Assembly (NCBI RefSeq): GCF_002237655.1
Contig: NZ_NOKT01000005.1
Coordinates: 224,241 to 288,240, forward strand
Direction: 5' to 3'
DNA: 64,000 nucleotides
DNA from: Streptomyces sp. XY006
GTDB taxonomy: Bacteria > Actinomycetota > Actinomycetes > Streptomycetales > Streptomycetaceae
The notes under the pieces are model-generated. The model searched no databases. It was not told the DNA's origin and saw only the letters and a program-made list of their open reading frames with translations. The position numbers and the translations under genes are program-made. Within the stretch, counting starts at the first letter, position 1. The number at the start of each line of letters is the position of its first letter. Shown here piece by piece: positions 8,257 to 18,066 of this stretch.

Positions 8257-10497
8257 ATGACCCCGTCCCCGACCGAAGCCGCCGTCCCCCGTTCCGTGCG
8301 GCGGTGTGCCCGCCGGCCCGCGTTCGTAGCCGCCCTGTGCGCCGCCGTGCTCGCCGTGACCGGGCTCACCGCCGCCGCCCCGCCCGAGCAGGACGTCCCG
8401 GGGGCCGCCGCCGCGCTGCCCTACCAGGATCCGTCCCTGCCCGTGCCGCAGCGGGTCGAGGACCTGCTGGGCCGGATGACGCTCGACGACAAGCTCGGCC
8501 AGATGACCCAGGTCGAGAAGGACGCCCTGGTCCCGAGCTCCGACCTCGCCACCTACCGCATCGGCTCGGTGCTCTCCGGCGGCGACTCCACGGTCAGCCC
8601 CAACAACGCGCAGACCTGGGCCGACACCTACGACTCCCTCCAGCGCACCGCGCTGACCACCCCGCTCGGCATCCCGATGATCTACGGCATCGACGCGGTG
8701 CACGGCCACAACGCGGTGCGCGGCGCCACGCTCTTCCCGCACAACATCGGCCTGGGCGCCACCCGGGATCCCGCCCTGGTGCAGCGCGTGGGCCGCGCGG
8801 TTGCCGAGGAGGTCGCCGGCACCGGCATCGACTGGTCGTTCGCCCCGTGTCTGTGCGTGGCCCGCAACGACCGCTGGGGGCGCACCTACGAGTCGTTCGG
8901 CGAGACGCCCGAACTGCCCACGGCCATGACCTCGTTCATCACCGGCCTGCAGGGCGGCACCCTCGGCGGCGACCCGGCCTCCGTGCTCGCCACCGCCAAG
9001 CACTACCTCGGCGACGGCGGCACCACCGGCGGCGTCGACCAGGGCGACACCCGGCTCTCCGAGACGGAGTTGCGCGCCGTCCACCTGCCGCCGTTCAAGG
9101 AGGCGATCAAGCGGGGCGTGGGCTCGGTGATGCTCTCCTACAGCAGCTGGAACGGGGTGCGCTCGCACGCCCACAAGTACCTGGTCACCGACGTCCTCAA
9201 GGGCGAACTGGGCTTCACGGGCTTCGTCGTCTCCGACTGGGCGGCGGTCGACCAGCTCGACGGGCAGACCGGCTTCACCGGCGCCGAGATCGCCACCGCC
9301 GTCGAGGCGGGCGTCGACATGGTGATGGTCCCGCACGACTACAAGAGGTTCCTGAGCCTGTTGCGCGGCGAGGTCACCGCGGGCCGGATCCCTCAGGCCC
9401 GGATCGACGACGCCAACCGGCGCATCCTGACGAAGAAGTTCCAACTCGGGCTGTTCGAGCGGCCCTTGACCGACCGCGCGTACACCGCCACGGTCGGCTC
9501 GGCGGCCCATCGCACCCTCGCCCGGCAGGCGGTGCGCGCCTCACAGGTGCTGCTGAAGAACGACGGCGGCGTGCTGCCGCTGCCGAAGACCGGCCGCCTC
9601 TTCGTCGCCGGGAAGTCCGCCGACGACATCGGCAACCAGAGCGGCGGCTGGACCCTGGGCTGGCAGGGCCGCAGCGGCCCCGTCACCGAGGGCACCACCG
9701 TCCTCCAGGGCATCCGCGCCGCCGTCGCCGACCCCTCCAGGGTCACCTACGACCGCTACGGCAACGGCATCGACGGCGGCTACACGGCCGCCGTGGCCGT
9801 CGTCGGCGAGACCCCGTACGCCGAGATGCGCGGCGACCGGCCGGACGGCATGGGCCTCGACCAGGAGGACCTGCAGACCCTGGCCCGGCTGAAGGCGAGC
9901 GGCGTACCCGTCGTGGTGGTGCTGGTCTCCGGCCGTCCCCTGGACATCGCGGACCGGCTGCCCGACTGGAAGGCCCTGCTCGCGGCCTGGCTGCCCGGCA
10001 CCGAGGGCGGCGGGGTCGCGGACGTGCTGTTCGGCGACCACGCGCCGACCGGCAAACTGCCCATGACCTGGATGCGCAGCGCCTCCCAGCAGCCGATCAA
10101 CGACGGCGACGGCAAGAGCCCGCTCTTCCCCTACGGCCACGGCCTGACCTACGGCACGGACCCGGACCCCGATCCGGATCCCGACCCCGACCCCACCCCG
10201 GCCAAGGCCTGCACCGCCACCCACAAGCCGGTCAACTCCTGGCCGGGCGGCCACCAGGCGGAGGTCACCGTCAAGAACACCGGCACCGGCCCGATCACGG
10301 GCTGGACGGTCGACTGGGACCTGGGCGGCGCGACCGTCACCAGCCTCTGGAACGGCACCCACACGGTCGCGAACGGCCGGATCACGGTCCGCGGCACCGG
10401 CTCGGGCGGCACCCTCGCCGCCGGTGCCACCACCTCGTTCGGCTACACGGCGAACGGCCCCGCGGGCACCCCCGCCCCGCGCTGCACCCCCGCCTGA
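8257..10497 (+). CDS. Secreted GH3 beta-glucosidase with C-terminal CBM2
   Basis: A 746-residue protein with a signal peptide (arginines followed by a hydrophobic stretch, ending near AAAPPEQ). It has the two-domain GH3 core: a TIM-barrel-like N-domain containing KHYLGDGG and the nucleophile Asp327 in VVSDWAAVD, and a C-domain with LLKNDGGVLPLPK. A Pro/Asp dipeptide linker (about residues 635-648) then leads to a CBM2 ending APRCTPA. ATG 8257 follows GGAAAGG. It should release glucose from cello-oligosaccharides or attack cellodextrins. A CBM2 on a GH3 enzyme is less usual and suggests that it works at the fibre surface. It lies between GH12 and GH6, same strand, without a CebR box of its own. 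Confidence 0.9.
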   Translation: MTPSPTEAAVPRSVRRCARRPAFVAALCAAVLAVTGLTAAAPPEQDVPGAAAALPYQDPSLPVPQRVEDLLGRMTLDDKLGQMTQVEKDALVPSSDLATYRIGSVLSGGDSTVSPNNAQTWADTYDSLQRTALTTPLGIPMIYGIDAVHGHNAVRGATLFPHNIGLGATRDPALVQRVGRAVAEEVAGTGIDWSFAPCLCVARNDRWGRTYESFGETPELPTAMTSFITGLQGGTLGGDPASVLATAKHYLGDGGTTGGVDQGDTRLSETELRAVHLPPFKEAIKRGVGSVMLSYSSWNGVRSHAHKYLVTDVLKGELGFTGFVVSDWAAVDQLDGQTGFTGAEIATAVEAGVDMVMVPHDYKRFLSLLRGEVTAGRIPQARIDDANRRILTKKFQLGLFERPLTDRAYTATVGSAAHRTLARQAVRASQVLLKNDGGVLPLPKTGRLFVAGKSADDIGNQSGGWTLGWQGRSGPVTEGTTVLQGIRAAVADPSRVTYDRYGNGIDGGYTAAVAVVGETPYAEMRGDRPDGMGLDQEDLQTLARLKASGVPVVVVLVSGRPLDIADRLPDWKALLAAWLPGTEGGGVADVLFGDHAPTGKLPMTWMRSASQQPINDGDGKSPLFPYGHGLTYGTDPDPDPDPDPDPTPAKACTATHKPVNSWPGGHQAEVTVKNTGTGPITGWTVDWDLGGATVTSLWNGTHTVANGRITVRGTGSGGTLAAGATTSFGYTANGPAGTPAPRCTPA

Positions 10498-10579
10498 CCG
10501 GACCCACGGTTCTCCCCACCGGTTGATCCCGCGGACGTCCCCACACCCGAAGCCCGCACCCCCGCACCGAGGAGAGCAC

Positions 10580-12802
10580 ATGACAGACCGGACCAGACGC
10601 GCGGACACCCGCCCGCGCAGGCCGCACCGCAGGCGGACGGCGGCCCTGGCCACGGCGGTGAGCACGCTGCTGCTGGGCGCGGCGGCCCAGCTGACCGCAT
10701 CCGAGGCGTCCGCCGCGGAGGCGCACGTCGACAACCCGTTCGCGGACGCCTCGTTCTACGTCAACCCGGACTACGCACGCCTGGTCGACGGATCCATCGC
10801 CCAGACCAGCGACGCGACCCTCAAGGCCAGGATGGAGCAGGTCAAGACCTATCCGACGGCCGTCTGGCTGGACCGCATCGCCGCCATCCACGGCGGTGAG
10901 GCCAACGCGGGCCGCAAGAGCCTCGCCGACCACCTGGACCTGGCGCTCGCCCAGAAGAAGCCCGGCCGGCCGCTCGTCGCCACGTTCGTCGTGTACGACC
11001 TGCCGGGCCGCGACTGCTCCGCCCTGGCCTCCAACGGCGAACTGCCCCTCACCGCGGCGGGTCTGGCCCGCTACAAGAGCGAGTACATCGACGAGATCGC
11101 CGAGGTCTTCGCCAACCCGAAGTACCAGGACATCCGCATCACCACGGTCATCGAGCCGGACGGCCTGCCGAACCTGGTCACCAACCTCTCCGACCCCGAG
11201 TGCGCCCAGGCCAAGAGCAGCGGCATCCAGGTCGACGCCATCCGGTACGCCCTGAACAAGCTGCACGCCATCCCGAACGTGTACACGTACATGGACTTCG
11301 CCCACTCGGGCTGGCTCGGCTGGGACACCAACCTCACCCCGACCACCCAGCTGTACACGGACGTCGTCAAGGGCACCACGGACGGTCTGCGCAGCGTGGA
11401 CGGCCTGATCACCAACGTCTCCAACTACACGCCGCTCGCCGAACCGTTCCTCCCCGACCCGAACAAGACGGTCGGCGGCAACCAGATCCGGTCCGGCAAG
11501 TACTACGAGTGGAACCCGAACTTCGACGAGTCGGACTTCACCAAGGCCGTGCACGCCGCGCTGGTGGCGCAGGGCTGGCCCGCCTCGACCGGCATGGTCG
11601 TCGACACCTCCCGCAACGGCTGGGGAGGCGCGGCCCGGCCGGCCGCCGAGTCCACCAGCACCGTCCTCGACACCTACGTCAGCCAGTCCAAGGTCGACCG
11701 CCGCACCCACCGCGGCCTGTGGTGCAACGTCGACGGCGCCGGCCTCGGAGCGCCCCCGCAGGCCTCACCCGCCGGCTACCCGGACTCGCACCTGGACGCC
11801 TTCCTGTGGATCAAGCCGCCGGGGGAGTCGGACGGGGCCAGCAAGGACATCCCGAACGACGAGGGCAAGCGTCCGGACCCGATGTGCAACCCGGACTACA
11901 CGGCACCCAACGCGGGCGGCAACAAGACCGGCGCCCTGCCGGACGCGCCGCTGGCCGGCCACTGGTTCCACAACCAGTTCTCGATGCTGGTGCGCAACGC
12001 GTACCCGGCCGTGCCCACCGACGGCGGCGGCGGGCCCGACCCGGCCGACACCACCGCTCCCACCGCGCCGACCGGTCTGCGGTCCACCGCGAAGACCGCG
12101 ACCAGTGTCTCCCTGTCGTGGACGGCGGCCACCGACAACGTGGGCGTCACCGGTTACGACGTGTACCGCGACGGCACCAAGGTCAACGCCTCGCCGGTCA
12201 CCGGCACGTCCTTCACCGACTCCGGGCTGAGCGCGGCCACGGCGTACGGCTACACCGTCCGGGCCCGGGACGCCGCCGGGAACGTCTCCGCGGCCTCCAC
12301 CGCGCTGAGCGTCACCACGGAGGCGGGCGGCGGCGGACCCGACCCGGCCGGAGGCCTGAAGGTCACGTACCGGAACAACGACTCCTCGGCCACCGACAAC
12401 GCCATCCGTCCCGGCCTGCGGATCGCCAACACCGGCAGTACGTCCGTGGACCTGAGCCAGGTCACCGCCCGTTACTACTTCACCCGGGACGGCGGCGCGT
12501 CCACCGTGAACGCGTTCTGCGACCACGCGGCCGTCGGCTGCTCGAAGGTGACCCTGCGGGTCGTGCCGCTGAGCACCCCGGTCGCGGGCGCCGACGCCTA
12601 CCTGGAGGTCGGCTTCACAAGCGGCACCCTGGCCGCCGGCCAGGACACCGGCGACCTCCAGCTGCGCCTGGCCAAGTCCGACTGGTCCGCCTTCGACGAG
12701 AGCGGCGACTACAGCCGTACCACCGCCGCCTCCTACGCCGAGGCCCCGAGGATCCCCGCCTACCGGAGCGGCGCCCTCGCGTGGGGCGCCCCGCCGGCCT
12801 GA
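10580..12802 (+). CDS. Secreted GH6 cellobiohydrolase with FN3 and CBM3 modules
   Basis: A 740-residue exoglucanase. An Arg-rich signal peptide ends near ASAAEA. The GH6 catalytic domain (about 50-480) carries both family signatures: VVYDLPGRDCSALASNGE with Asp145, and VIEPDGLPN with Asp194, the latter the expected proton donor. A Gly/Asp-Pro linker leads to a fibronectin type III domain (about 492-580, APTGLRSTAK...) and a C-terminal CBM3 (about 590-740, LKVTYRNNDSSATDNAIRPG). Long GH6 proteins of this type in actinobacteria release cellobiose from the non-reducing end. ATG 10580 follows GAGGAGAG. It is 82 bp from the GH3 stop and 54 bp before the AA10 gene, so co-transcription is likely. 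Confidence 0.92.
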   Translation: MTDRTRRADTRPRRPHRRRTAALATAVSTLLLGAAAQLTASEASAAEAHVDNPFADASFYVNPDYARLVDGSIAQTSDATLKARMEQVKTYPTAVWLDRIAAIHGGEANAGRKSLADHLDLALAQKKPGRPLVATFVVYDLPGRDCSALASNGELPLTAAGLARYKSEYIDEIAEVFANPKYQDIRITTVIEPDGLPNLVTNLSDPECAQAKSSGIQVDAIRYALNKLHAIPNVYTYMDFAHSGWLGWDTNLTPTTQLYTDVVKGTTDGLRSVDGLITNVSNYTPLAEPFLPDPNKTVGGNQIRSGKYYEWNPNFDESDFTKAVHAALVAQGWPASTGMVVDTSRNGWGGAARPAAESTSTVLDTYVSQSKVDRRTHRGLWCNVDGAGLGAPPQASPAGYPDSHLDAFLWIKPPGESDGASKDIPNDEGKRPDPMCNPDYTAPNAGGNKTGALPDAPLAGHWFHNQFSMLVRNAYPAVPTDGGGGPDPADTTAPTAPTGLRSTAKTATSVSLSWTAATDNVGVTGYDVYRDGTKVNASPVTGTSFTDSGLSAATAYGYTVRARDAAGNVSAASTALSVTTEAGGGGPDPAGGLKVTYRNNDSSATDNAIRPGLRIANTGSTSVDLSQVTARYYFTRDGGASTVNAFCDHAAVGCSKVTLRVVPLSTPVAGADAYLEVGFTSGTLAAGQDTGDLQLRLAKSDWSAFDESGDYSRTTAASYAEAPRIPAYRSGALAWGAPPA

Positions 12803-12856
12803 TCCGCCCCAAAACCCCGGGGAGACACCCGACCCCACAACCCCCATGGAGAAACG

Positions 12857-13945
12857 ATGGCTCGAAGCACCAGACGCCCCCTGTCCTTACTGGCGGTCCT
12901 GGCCACCCTGCTCGGCGGGCTCGGTCTGGTCCTGGTCGGCCAGAACAGCGCCCAGGCGCACGGCGTGACGATGACGCCCGGCTCGCGGACCTACCTGTGC
13001 TGGCTGGACGCCAAGACCGGCACCGGCGCCTTGGACCCGACGAACCCCGCGTGCAAGGCCGCGCTCGCCGAGAGCGGCGCGTCGTCGCTGTACAACTGGT
13101 TCGCCGTACTGGACTCCACCGCGGGCGGACGCGGCCCGGGTTACGTCCCGGACGGCAAGCTGTGCAGTGCCGGCGACCGCTCCCCGTACAACTTCACCGG
13201 CTACAACGCCGCCCGCGCCGACTGGCCCCGCACGCACCTGACCTCCGGGGCGACCATCCGCGTCAAGCACAGCAACTGGGCGGCGCACCCGGGCGACTTC
13301 CGGGTGTACGTCTCCAAGCCCGGCTACTCGCCCACCAAGCCGCTGGGCTGGGGCGACCTGGAGCTGATCCAGACCGTCACCAACCCGCCGCAGTCCGGCT
13401 CGGTGGGCAGCGAGTCCGGCCACTACTACTGGGACCTGAAGCTGCCCTCGGGCCGCTCGGGTGACGCGATGATGTTCATCCAGTGGGTGCGTTCGGACAG
13501 CCAGGAGAACTTCTTCTCCTGCTCCGACATCGTCTTCGACGGCGGCAACGGCGAGGTGACCGGCATCCGCGGCTCGGGCGGCACCCCGGACCCGACGCCC
13601 ACGCCGACGCCGACCCCGACGCCCACCGATCCGCACACCGGGTGCATGGCCATCTACAAGGTGACCAACTCCTGGGGCGGTGGCTTCCAGGGGTCCGTCG
13701 AGGTGATGAACCACAACACCACCGCGCGTGACGGCTGGGCCGTGCGCTGGCAGCCGGGCGCCGGAACCCGGATCAGCCAGGTCTGGAACGGCAGCCTGAG
13801 CACGGGCACCGACGGCACGGTCACGGTCAGGCACGCGGACCACAACCGCACCATCCCGCCGGACGGCACCGTCACGTTCGGCTTCACCGCCACCTCGACC
13901 GGCAACAACCTGCCGGCCGGCTCGATCACCTGCGTCAACCCGTAA
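12857..13945 (+). CDS. AA10 lytic polysaccharide monooxygenase with CBM2 (CelS2-like)
   Basis: A 362-residue copper monooxygenase that oxidatively cuts crystalline cellulose. After a signal peptide (1-34, ending NSAQA) the mature protein begins with His35 (HGVTMTPGSRTYLCWL), which with His144 (NWAAHPGDF) forms the histidine brace. The AA10 domain is about 35-238; a TP-repeat linker (about 242-258) leads to a CBM2 (about 262-362). The sequence resembles the C1-oxidising cellulose enzyme CelS2 of S. coelicolor as I remember it. Codon 11, in the signal peptide, is TTA (12887-12889), the rare bldA-dependent leucine codon. It is last in the cassette and followed by a 12-bp stem terminator. Confidence 0.92.
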   Translation: MARSTRRPLSLLAVLATLLGGLGLVLVGQNSAQAHGVTMTPGSRTYLCWLDAKTGTGALDPTNPACKAALAESGASSLYNWFAVLDSTAGGRGPGYVPDGKLCSAGDRSPYNFTGYNAARADWPRTHLTSGATIRVKHSNWAAHPGDFRVYVSKPGYSPTKPLGWGDLELIQTVTNPPQSGSVGSESGHYYWDLKLPSGRSGDAMMFIQWVRSDSQENFFSCSDIVFDGGNGEVTGIRGSGGTPDPTPTPTPTPTPTDPHTGCMAIYKVTNSWGGGFQGSVEVMNHNTTARDGWAVRWQPGAGTRISQVWNGSLSTGTDGTVTVRHADHNRTIPPDGTVTFGFTATSTGNNLPAGSITCVNP

Positions 13946-13955
13946 CACCGCGCAC

Positions 13956-13992
13956 GACGGCGCCGGCTCCCCGAGCGGGGGCCGGCGCCGTC
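13956..13992. terminator. Terminator between AA10 gene and convergent zinc-ribbon gene
   Basis: GACGGCGCCGG (13956-13966) pairs perfectly with CCGGCGCCGTC (13982-13992), and the stem extends through CCCC/GGGG. It lies in the 60-bp convergent gap and probably serves both strands. Confidence 0.8.
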
Positions 13993-14005
13993 CCGCGCCC
14001 GCACG

Positions 14006-14674
14006 TCAGGCGGCGAACGCCTCGGCCGGCCCGTTCACGGGCTGCGGGGTGCCGGTCAGGTCGAGCACGAACAGCGGCACGCCCAGCGCGTCGGCGCGGG
14101 CGCGGGCCTCGTCGCCGTATCCGGCCAGGGAGAAGTAGACGCAGGCCGCGGACTCCGTCATCGCGGTCAGCCACAGGCACTCCACGTCCCGCGCGTCCGC
14201 CGGGCGGACGGTGGGATCCACCTGGGCCAGCACGCCGGGGGCGGCGAGCCCTATGCCGGAGGGCGGGCGCCGGTCGGCGCGCCGCACGTCCCGGTGGCCG
14301 AGCCAGCGCAGATAGAGGGCGGCGGCGGTGACGGCGTCCCGGGCGGTGCGGATGGTCACCGGCCGGAAGGCGGGGCGCACCGGCCGCGGCGGGATGTCGC
14401 GCAGGGCGTCGCGCGCGCCCGCCACCGGGAAGCGCAGCACCGTGCCGCAGGCACAGCCCAGCTCCGGCTGCGGCCACGCGGCGGGACGGTCGCAGGCCGC
14501 GCAGTGCACGGTCACCCACTCCTCCTCCCAGGAGCGGTGGGTGACGGCGGCCGGTTCCGCGCGCGGATCGAGCGGTGGCGCGACGGGCGCTCCGCAGACG
14601 CACGGGTACGACGGCACGGCGAACAGATGGGCGCGCCCACAGACCGGACAGCGCACCGACACGCTCTCGGACAT
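14006..14674 (-). CDS. Conserved protein of unknown function with two CxxC zinc-ribbon pairs
   Basis: I do not recognise a named family. The 222-residue protein has two N-terminal cysteine clusters: CPVCGRAH then CVCGAP (about 8-31), and HCAACDRP then CACGTV (about 57-80). These look like one or two zinc ribbons. The C-terminal half (about 95-222) is mixed alpha/beta, with AVTAAALYLRWLGHRDV and a segment DPTVRPADARDVECLW ... ESAACVYFSLAGY, vaguely like a restriction-endonuclease-fold (Mrr-like) core. I prefer ATG 14674, with GGGGGG as ribosome site, to the in-frame ATG at 14683. It is convergent with the cellulase cassette and divergent from gcl, and its role is not indicated by context. Confidence 0.6.
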   Translation of the reverse strand: MSESVSVRCPVCGRAHLFAVPSYPCVCGAPVAPPLDPRAEPAAVTHRSWEEEWVTVHCAACDRPAAWPQPELGCACGTVLRFPVAGARDALRDIPPRPVRPAFRPVTIRTARDAVTAAALYLRWLGHRDVRRADRRPPSGIGLAAPGVLAQVDPTVRPADARDVECLWLTAMTESAACVYFSLAGYGDEARARADALGVPLFVLDLTGTPQPVNGPAEAFAA

Positions 14675-14769
14675 GCCCCCCATCGTCCACCCGCGGGAGG
14701 GCGCTTGTCCGTTGCTCCGCCCATTGCCCGGACGTCTCTTGACGGCTTGTCCGCACCCCCCTACATTGC

Positions 14770-14805
14770 TTCCAGATAGTAGAAGTTAATTTCCGTAATG
14801 CGGAA
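14770..14805. promoter_or_regulatory. Paired 15-bp operators before gcl (putative AllR sites)
   Basis: TTCCAGATAGTAGAA (14770-14784) and TTCCGTAATGCGGAA (14791-14805) are palindromes with centres 21 bp apart, ending 60 bp before the gcl start. The same pair geometry occurs before hyi, aceB and allR in this window. AllR, an IclR-type regulator encoded at 45926-46723, is the obvious candidate; binding is inferred. Confidence 0.7.
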
Positions 14806-14865
14806 GGTGCTCACGGCGGGGCGCGACGGGAGTGCGTATCCGACAGCCGAACCAGGAGTAGTTCC

Positions 14866-16650
<1,785 letters not shown>

Positions 16651-16696
16651 AAGACGCGGCAGGTCTGAAGACGCCGCAGGTCCGACACCCGTGTAA

Positions 16697-16735
16697 GAGG
16701 GGGGCGGTCCGTCCGGGAGGACGGGCCGCCCCCTC
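16697..16735 (+). terminator. Terminator after gcl
   Basis: GAGGGGGGCGGTCCGTCC (16697-16714) pairs with GGACGGGCCGCCCCCTC (16719-16735), a stem of about 16 pairs around a 4-nt loop. Just before it, the gcl tail is partly duplicated (two copies of an AAGACGC-GCAGGTC-like 17-mer at about 16651-16684). Confidence 0.8.
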
Positions 16736-16756
16736 ACGCATGCGCGGACGCGCGCC

Positions 16757-17362
16757 TCACTCCCCGCCTCCGCCGCCACCGCCCCCGCCGCAGTAGGAGT
16801 AGCCCCCGTAGCCGCCGCCGGTGCCGCGTGGCGAGTGCTTCAGCAGGTCCTTGCCGCCCACCTCGGCGCGGCGGACCAGGCCCGCGCGCAGGGCGAAGCG
16901 GGGGACCAGCAGCCGCAGGGCCGGCTCGCCGTGCAGGACCACGGCCAGCAGCCGGTCGTCATGGCTCAGCCCGTGCCTGCCCGCGGGCAGCGGCCGGGTC
17001 CGCCGCAGGTCCCGGATGTGGCGGCGGGCGGCGCGCGTCGGACCGAGCAGCGGGTAGCGCAGCAGGCCCGCCTCCGCGAGCGGGATGCGCATCAGCGCGA
17101 GGGCCAGCCGGATGTCGGGGTCCTTCACCAGGGTCCCCGGCCCGGCGGGCTCCCGCAGGCGCGCGTGCACCGCCTCGGCCAGGGGCGACAGCGGCCGCGG
17201 GCCGTCCACGGCGTCCCCGATGCCCCTGCGCACCGTCCCGGGCCGATCGGCCTCGGCCAGGCCCCTCAGGTGCAGGTCCACCACGGCGACGGTGACGGCG
17301 GCCCGCGGGCCGTCCCCCAGCAGCGCGATCTCGTGCGGCTCCAGCCGGACGGCGTCGCTCAT
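16757..17362 (-). CDS. TIGR04222-like protein with polyglycine tail
   Basis: A 201-residue protein. The body (about 1-170, beginning MSDAVRLEPHEIALLGDGPR) has the start and helical layout of actinobacterial TIGR04222 proteins, which are normally membrane proteins ending in Gly/Cys-rich tails. Here the tail is present (GGGYGGYSYCGGGGGGGGGE) but I see no convincing transmembrane segment, so it would be a soluble or shortened member. Function is unknown. ATG 17362 follows a GGGGGTGAGTC leader. It is convergent with gcl. The polyglycine run makes this end slippage-prone. Confidence 0.65.
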   Translation of the reverse strand: MSDAVRLEPHEIALLGDGPRAAVTVAVVDLHLRGLAEADRPGTVRRGIGDAVDGPRPLSPLAEAVHARLREPAGPGTLVKDPDIRLALALMRIPLAEAGLLRYPLLGPTRAARRHIRDLRRTRPLPAGRHGLSHDDRLLAVVLHGEPALRLLVPRFALRAGLVRRAEVGGKDLLKHSPRGTGGGYGGYSYCGGGGGGGGGE

Positions 17363-17426
17363 GACTCACCCCCGTACCGGGAGCCCGCCGCCCCCGTGCC
17401 GGCGGGCCCCGTGTGCCGAGAATGTG

Positions 17427-17463
17427 CCCGGCCCCGGGGGCCGTTGAAGCCCCCGGGGCCGGG
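17427..17463. terminator. Perfect 15-bp stem terminator
   Basis: CCCGGCCCCGGGGGC (17427-17441) pairs perfectly with GCCCCCGGGGCCGGG (17449-17463) around a 7-nt loop. It lies downstream of the small minus-strand gene at 17519-17755 and upstream of the TIGR04222-like gene, so it insulates the two. Confidence 0.85.
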
Positions 17464-17518
17464 TTCAGAGGTTCATTTGAGGGTGTCGTACGCGGTGTAC
17501 GGCCGGTGCCGTACGCGC

Positions 17519-17755
17519 TCAGGCGTCGTGGTGTTCCGAGAGCCCGGGCCAGTCGTCCGGGCCGCCGCCCTGCCACTCGACGAGGTCGTTCTCCTCGATG
17601 TCGGTGACGTAGAGGTCGGCCAGCCGCAGGATCTCCGCCACGTCGTCGACGTGGGTGGCGATGCCCAGGGGTTCGTCGCCCAGGGTGACCCGTCGCGAGC
17701 CGTCCAGGGCGGGAGCGTGGACCACGACGTGCGGATGCTCGGTCGGATGTGCCAT
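17519..17755 (-). CDS. Small acidic conserved hypothetical protein
   Basis: A 78-residue, acidic, soluble protein beginning MAHPTEHPHVVVHAPALDG and containing DDVAEILRLADLYVTDIEE. I do not recognise a domain, but the layout resembles short conserved Streptomyces proteins of unknown function. A GAAGG lies very close to the ATG at 17755. An alternative frame at 17473-17790 is also open but has a less natural composition. The gene is followed by a very strong terminator. The 311-bp gap upstream (17756-18066) holds its promoter region and the katA terminator; I see no other gene there. Confidence 0.55.
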   Translation of the reverse strand: MAHPTEHPHVVVHAPALDGSRRVTLGDEPLGIATHVDDVAEILRLADLYVTDIEENDLVEWQGGGPDDWPGLSEHHDA

Positions 17756-17990
17756 GCCTTCAGGCTGCCGCCGCGAAGGCGGTCGCGCACCCCGGGGCGG
17801 GCTGGCCGTCCGACGGCGCGAGGCTGGGCGCGACAGGACGTTCGCGCCGCCGGACGGGGTCGGGGGGGAGGAGGAGCGTGTACTGGGACCGCGGCGGGTG
17901 CGACGGGATCCGGAGCGGGCCTCCCTCAGGTCGAGAAGCCGGTCCTGACCCCTTCACCACCGCACTGGCTCGCGCCCGCCGCGGTCCGCG

Positions 17991-18062
17991 CCCTGCCCGT
18001 GTCCCTGTCCGGGACGGCCACCCCTCATCCGGGCCGCCCCGGGCGGTCGGACACGGGCAGGG
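17991..18062 (-). terminator. Long inverted repeat ending katA
   Basis: CCCTGCCCGTGTCC (17991-18004) and GGACACGGGCAGGG (18049-18062) are perfectly complementary. The 44-nt interior has smaller hairpins of its own. It lies four bases after the katA stop. Confidence 0.7.
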
Positions 18063-18066
18063 AGTC

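Noticed and set aside
17473..17790. Alternative 105-residue gene overlapping the small acidic gene
   Set aside because: Same strand but different frame; its composition (Arg/Ser/Thr-rich with SSGRAAARTTG) looks like a shadow, and the 78-residue frame has better amino-acid use.
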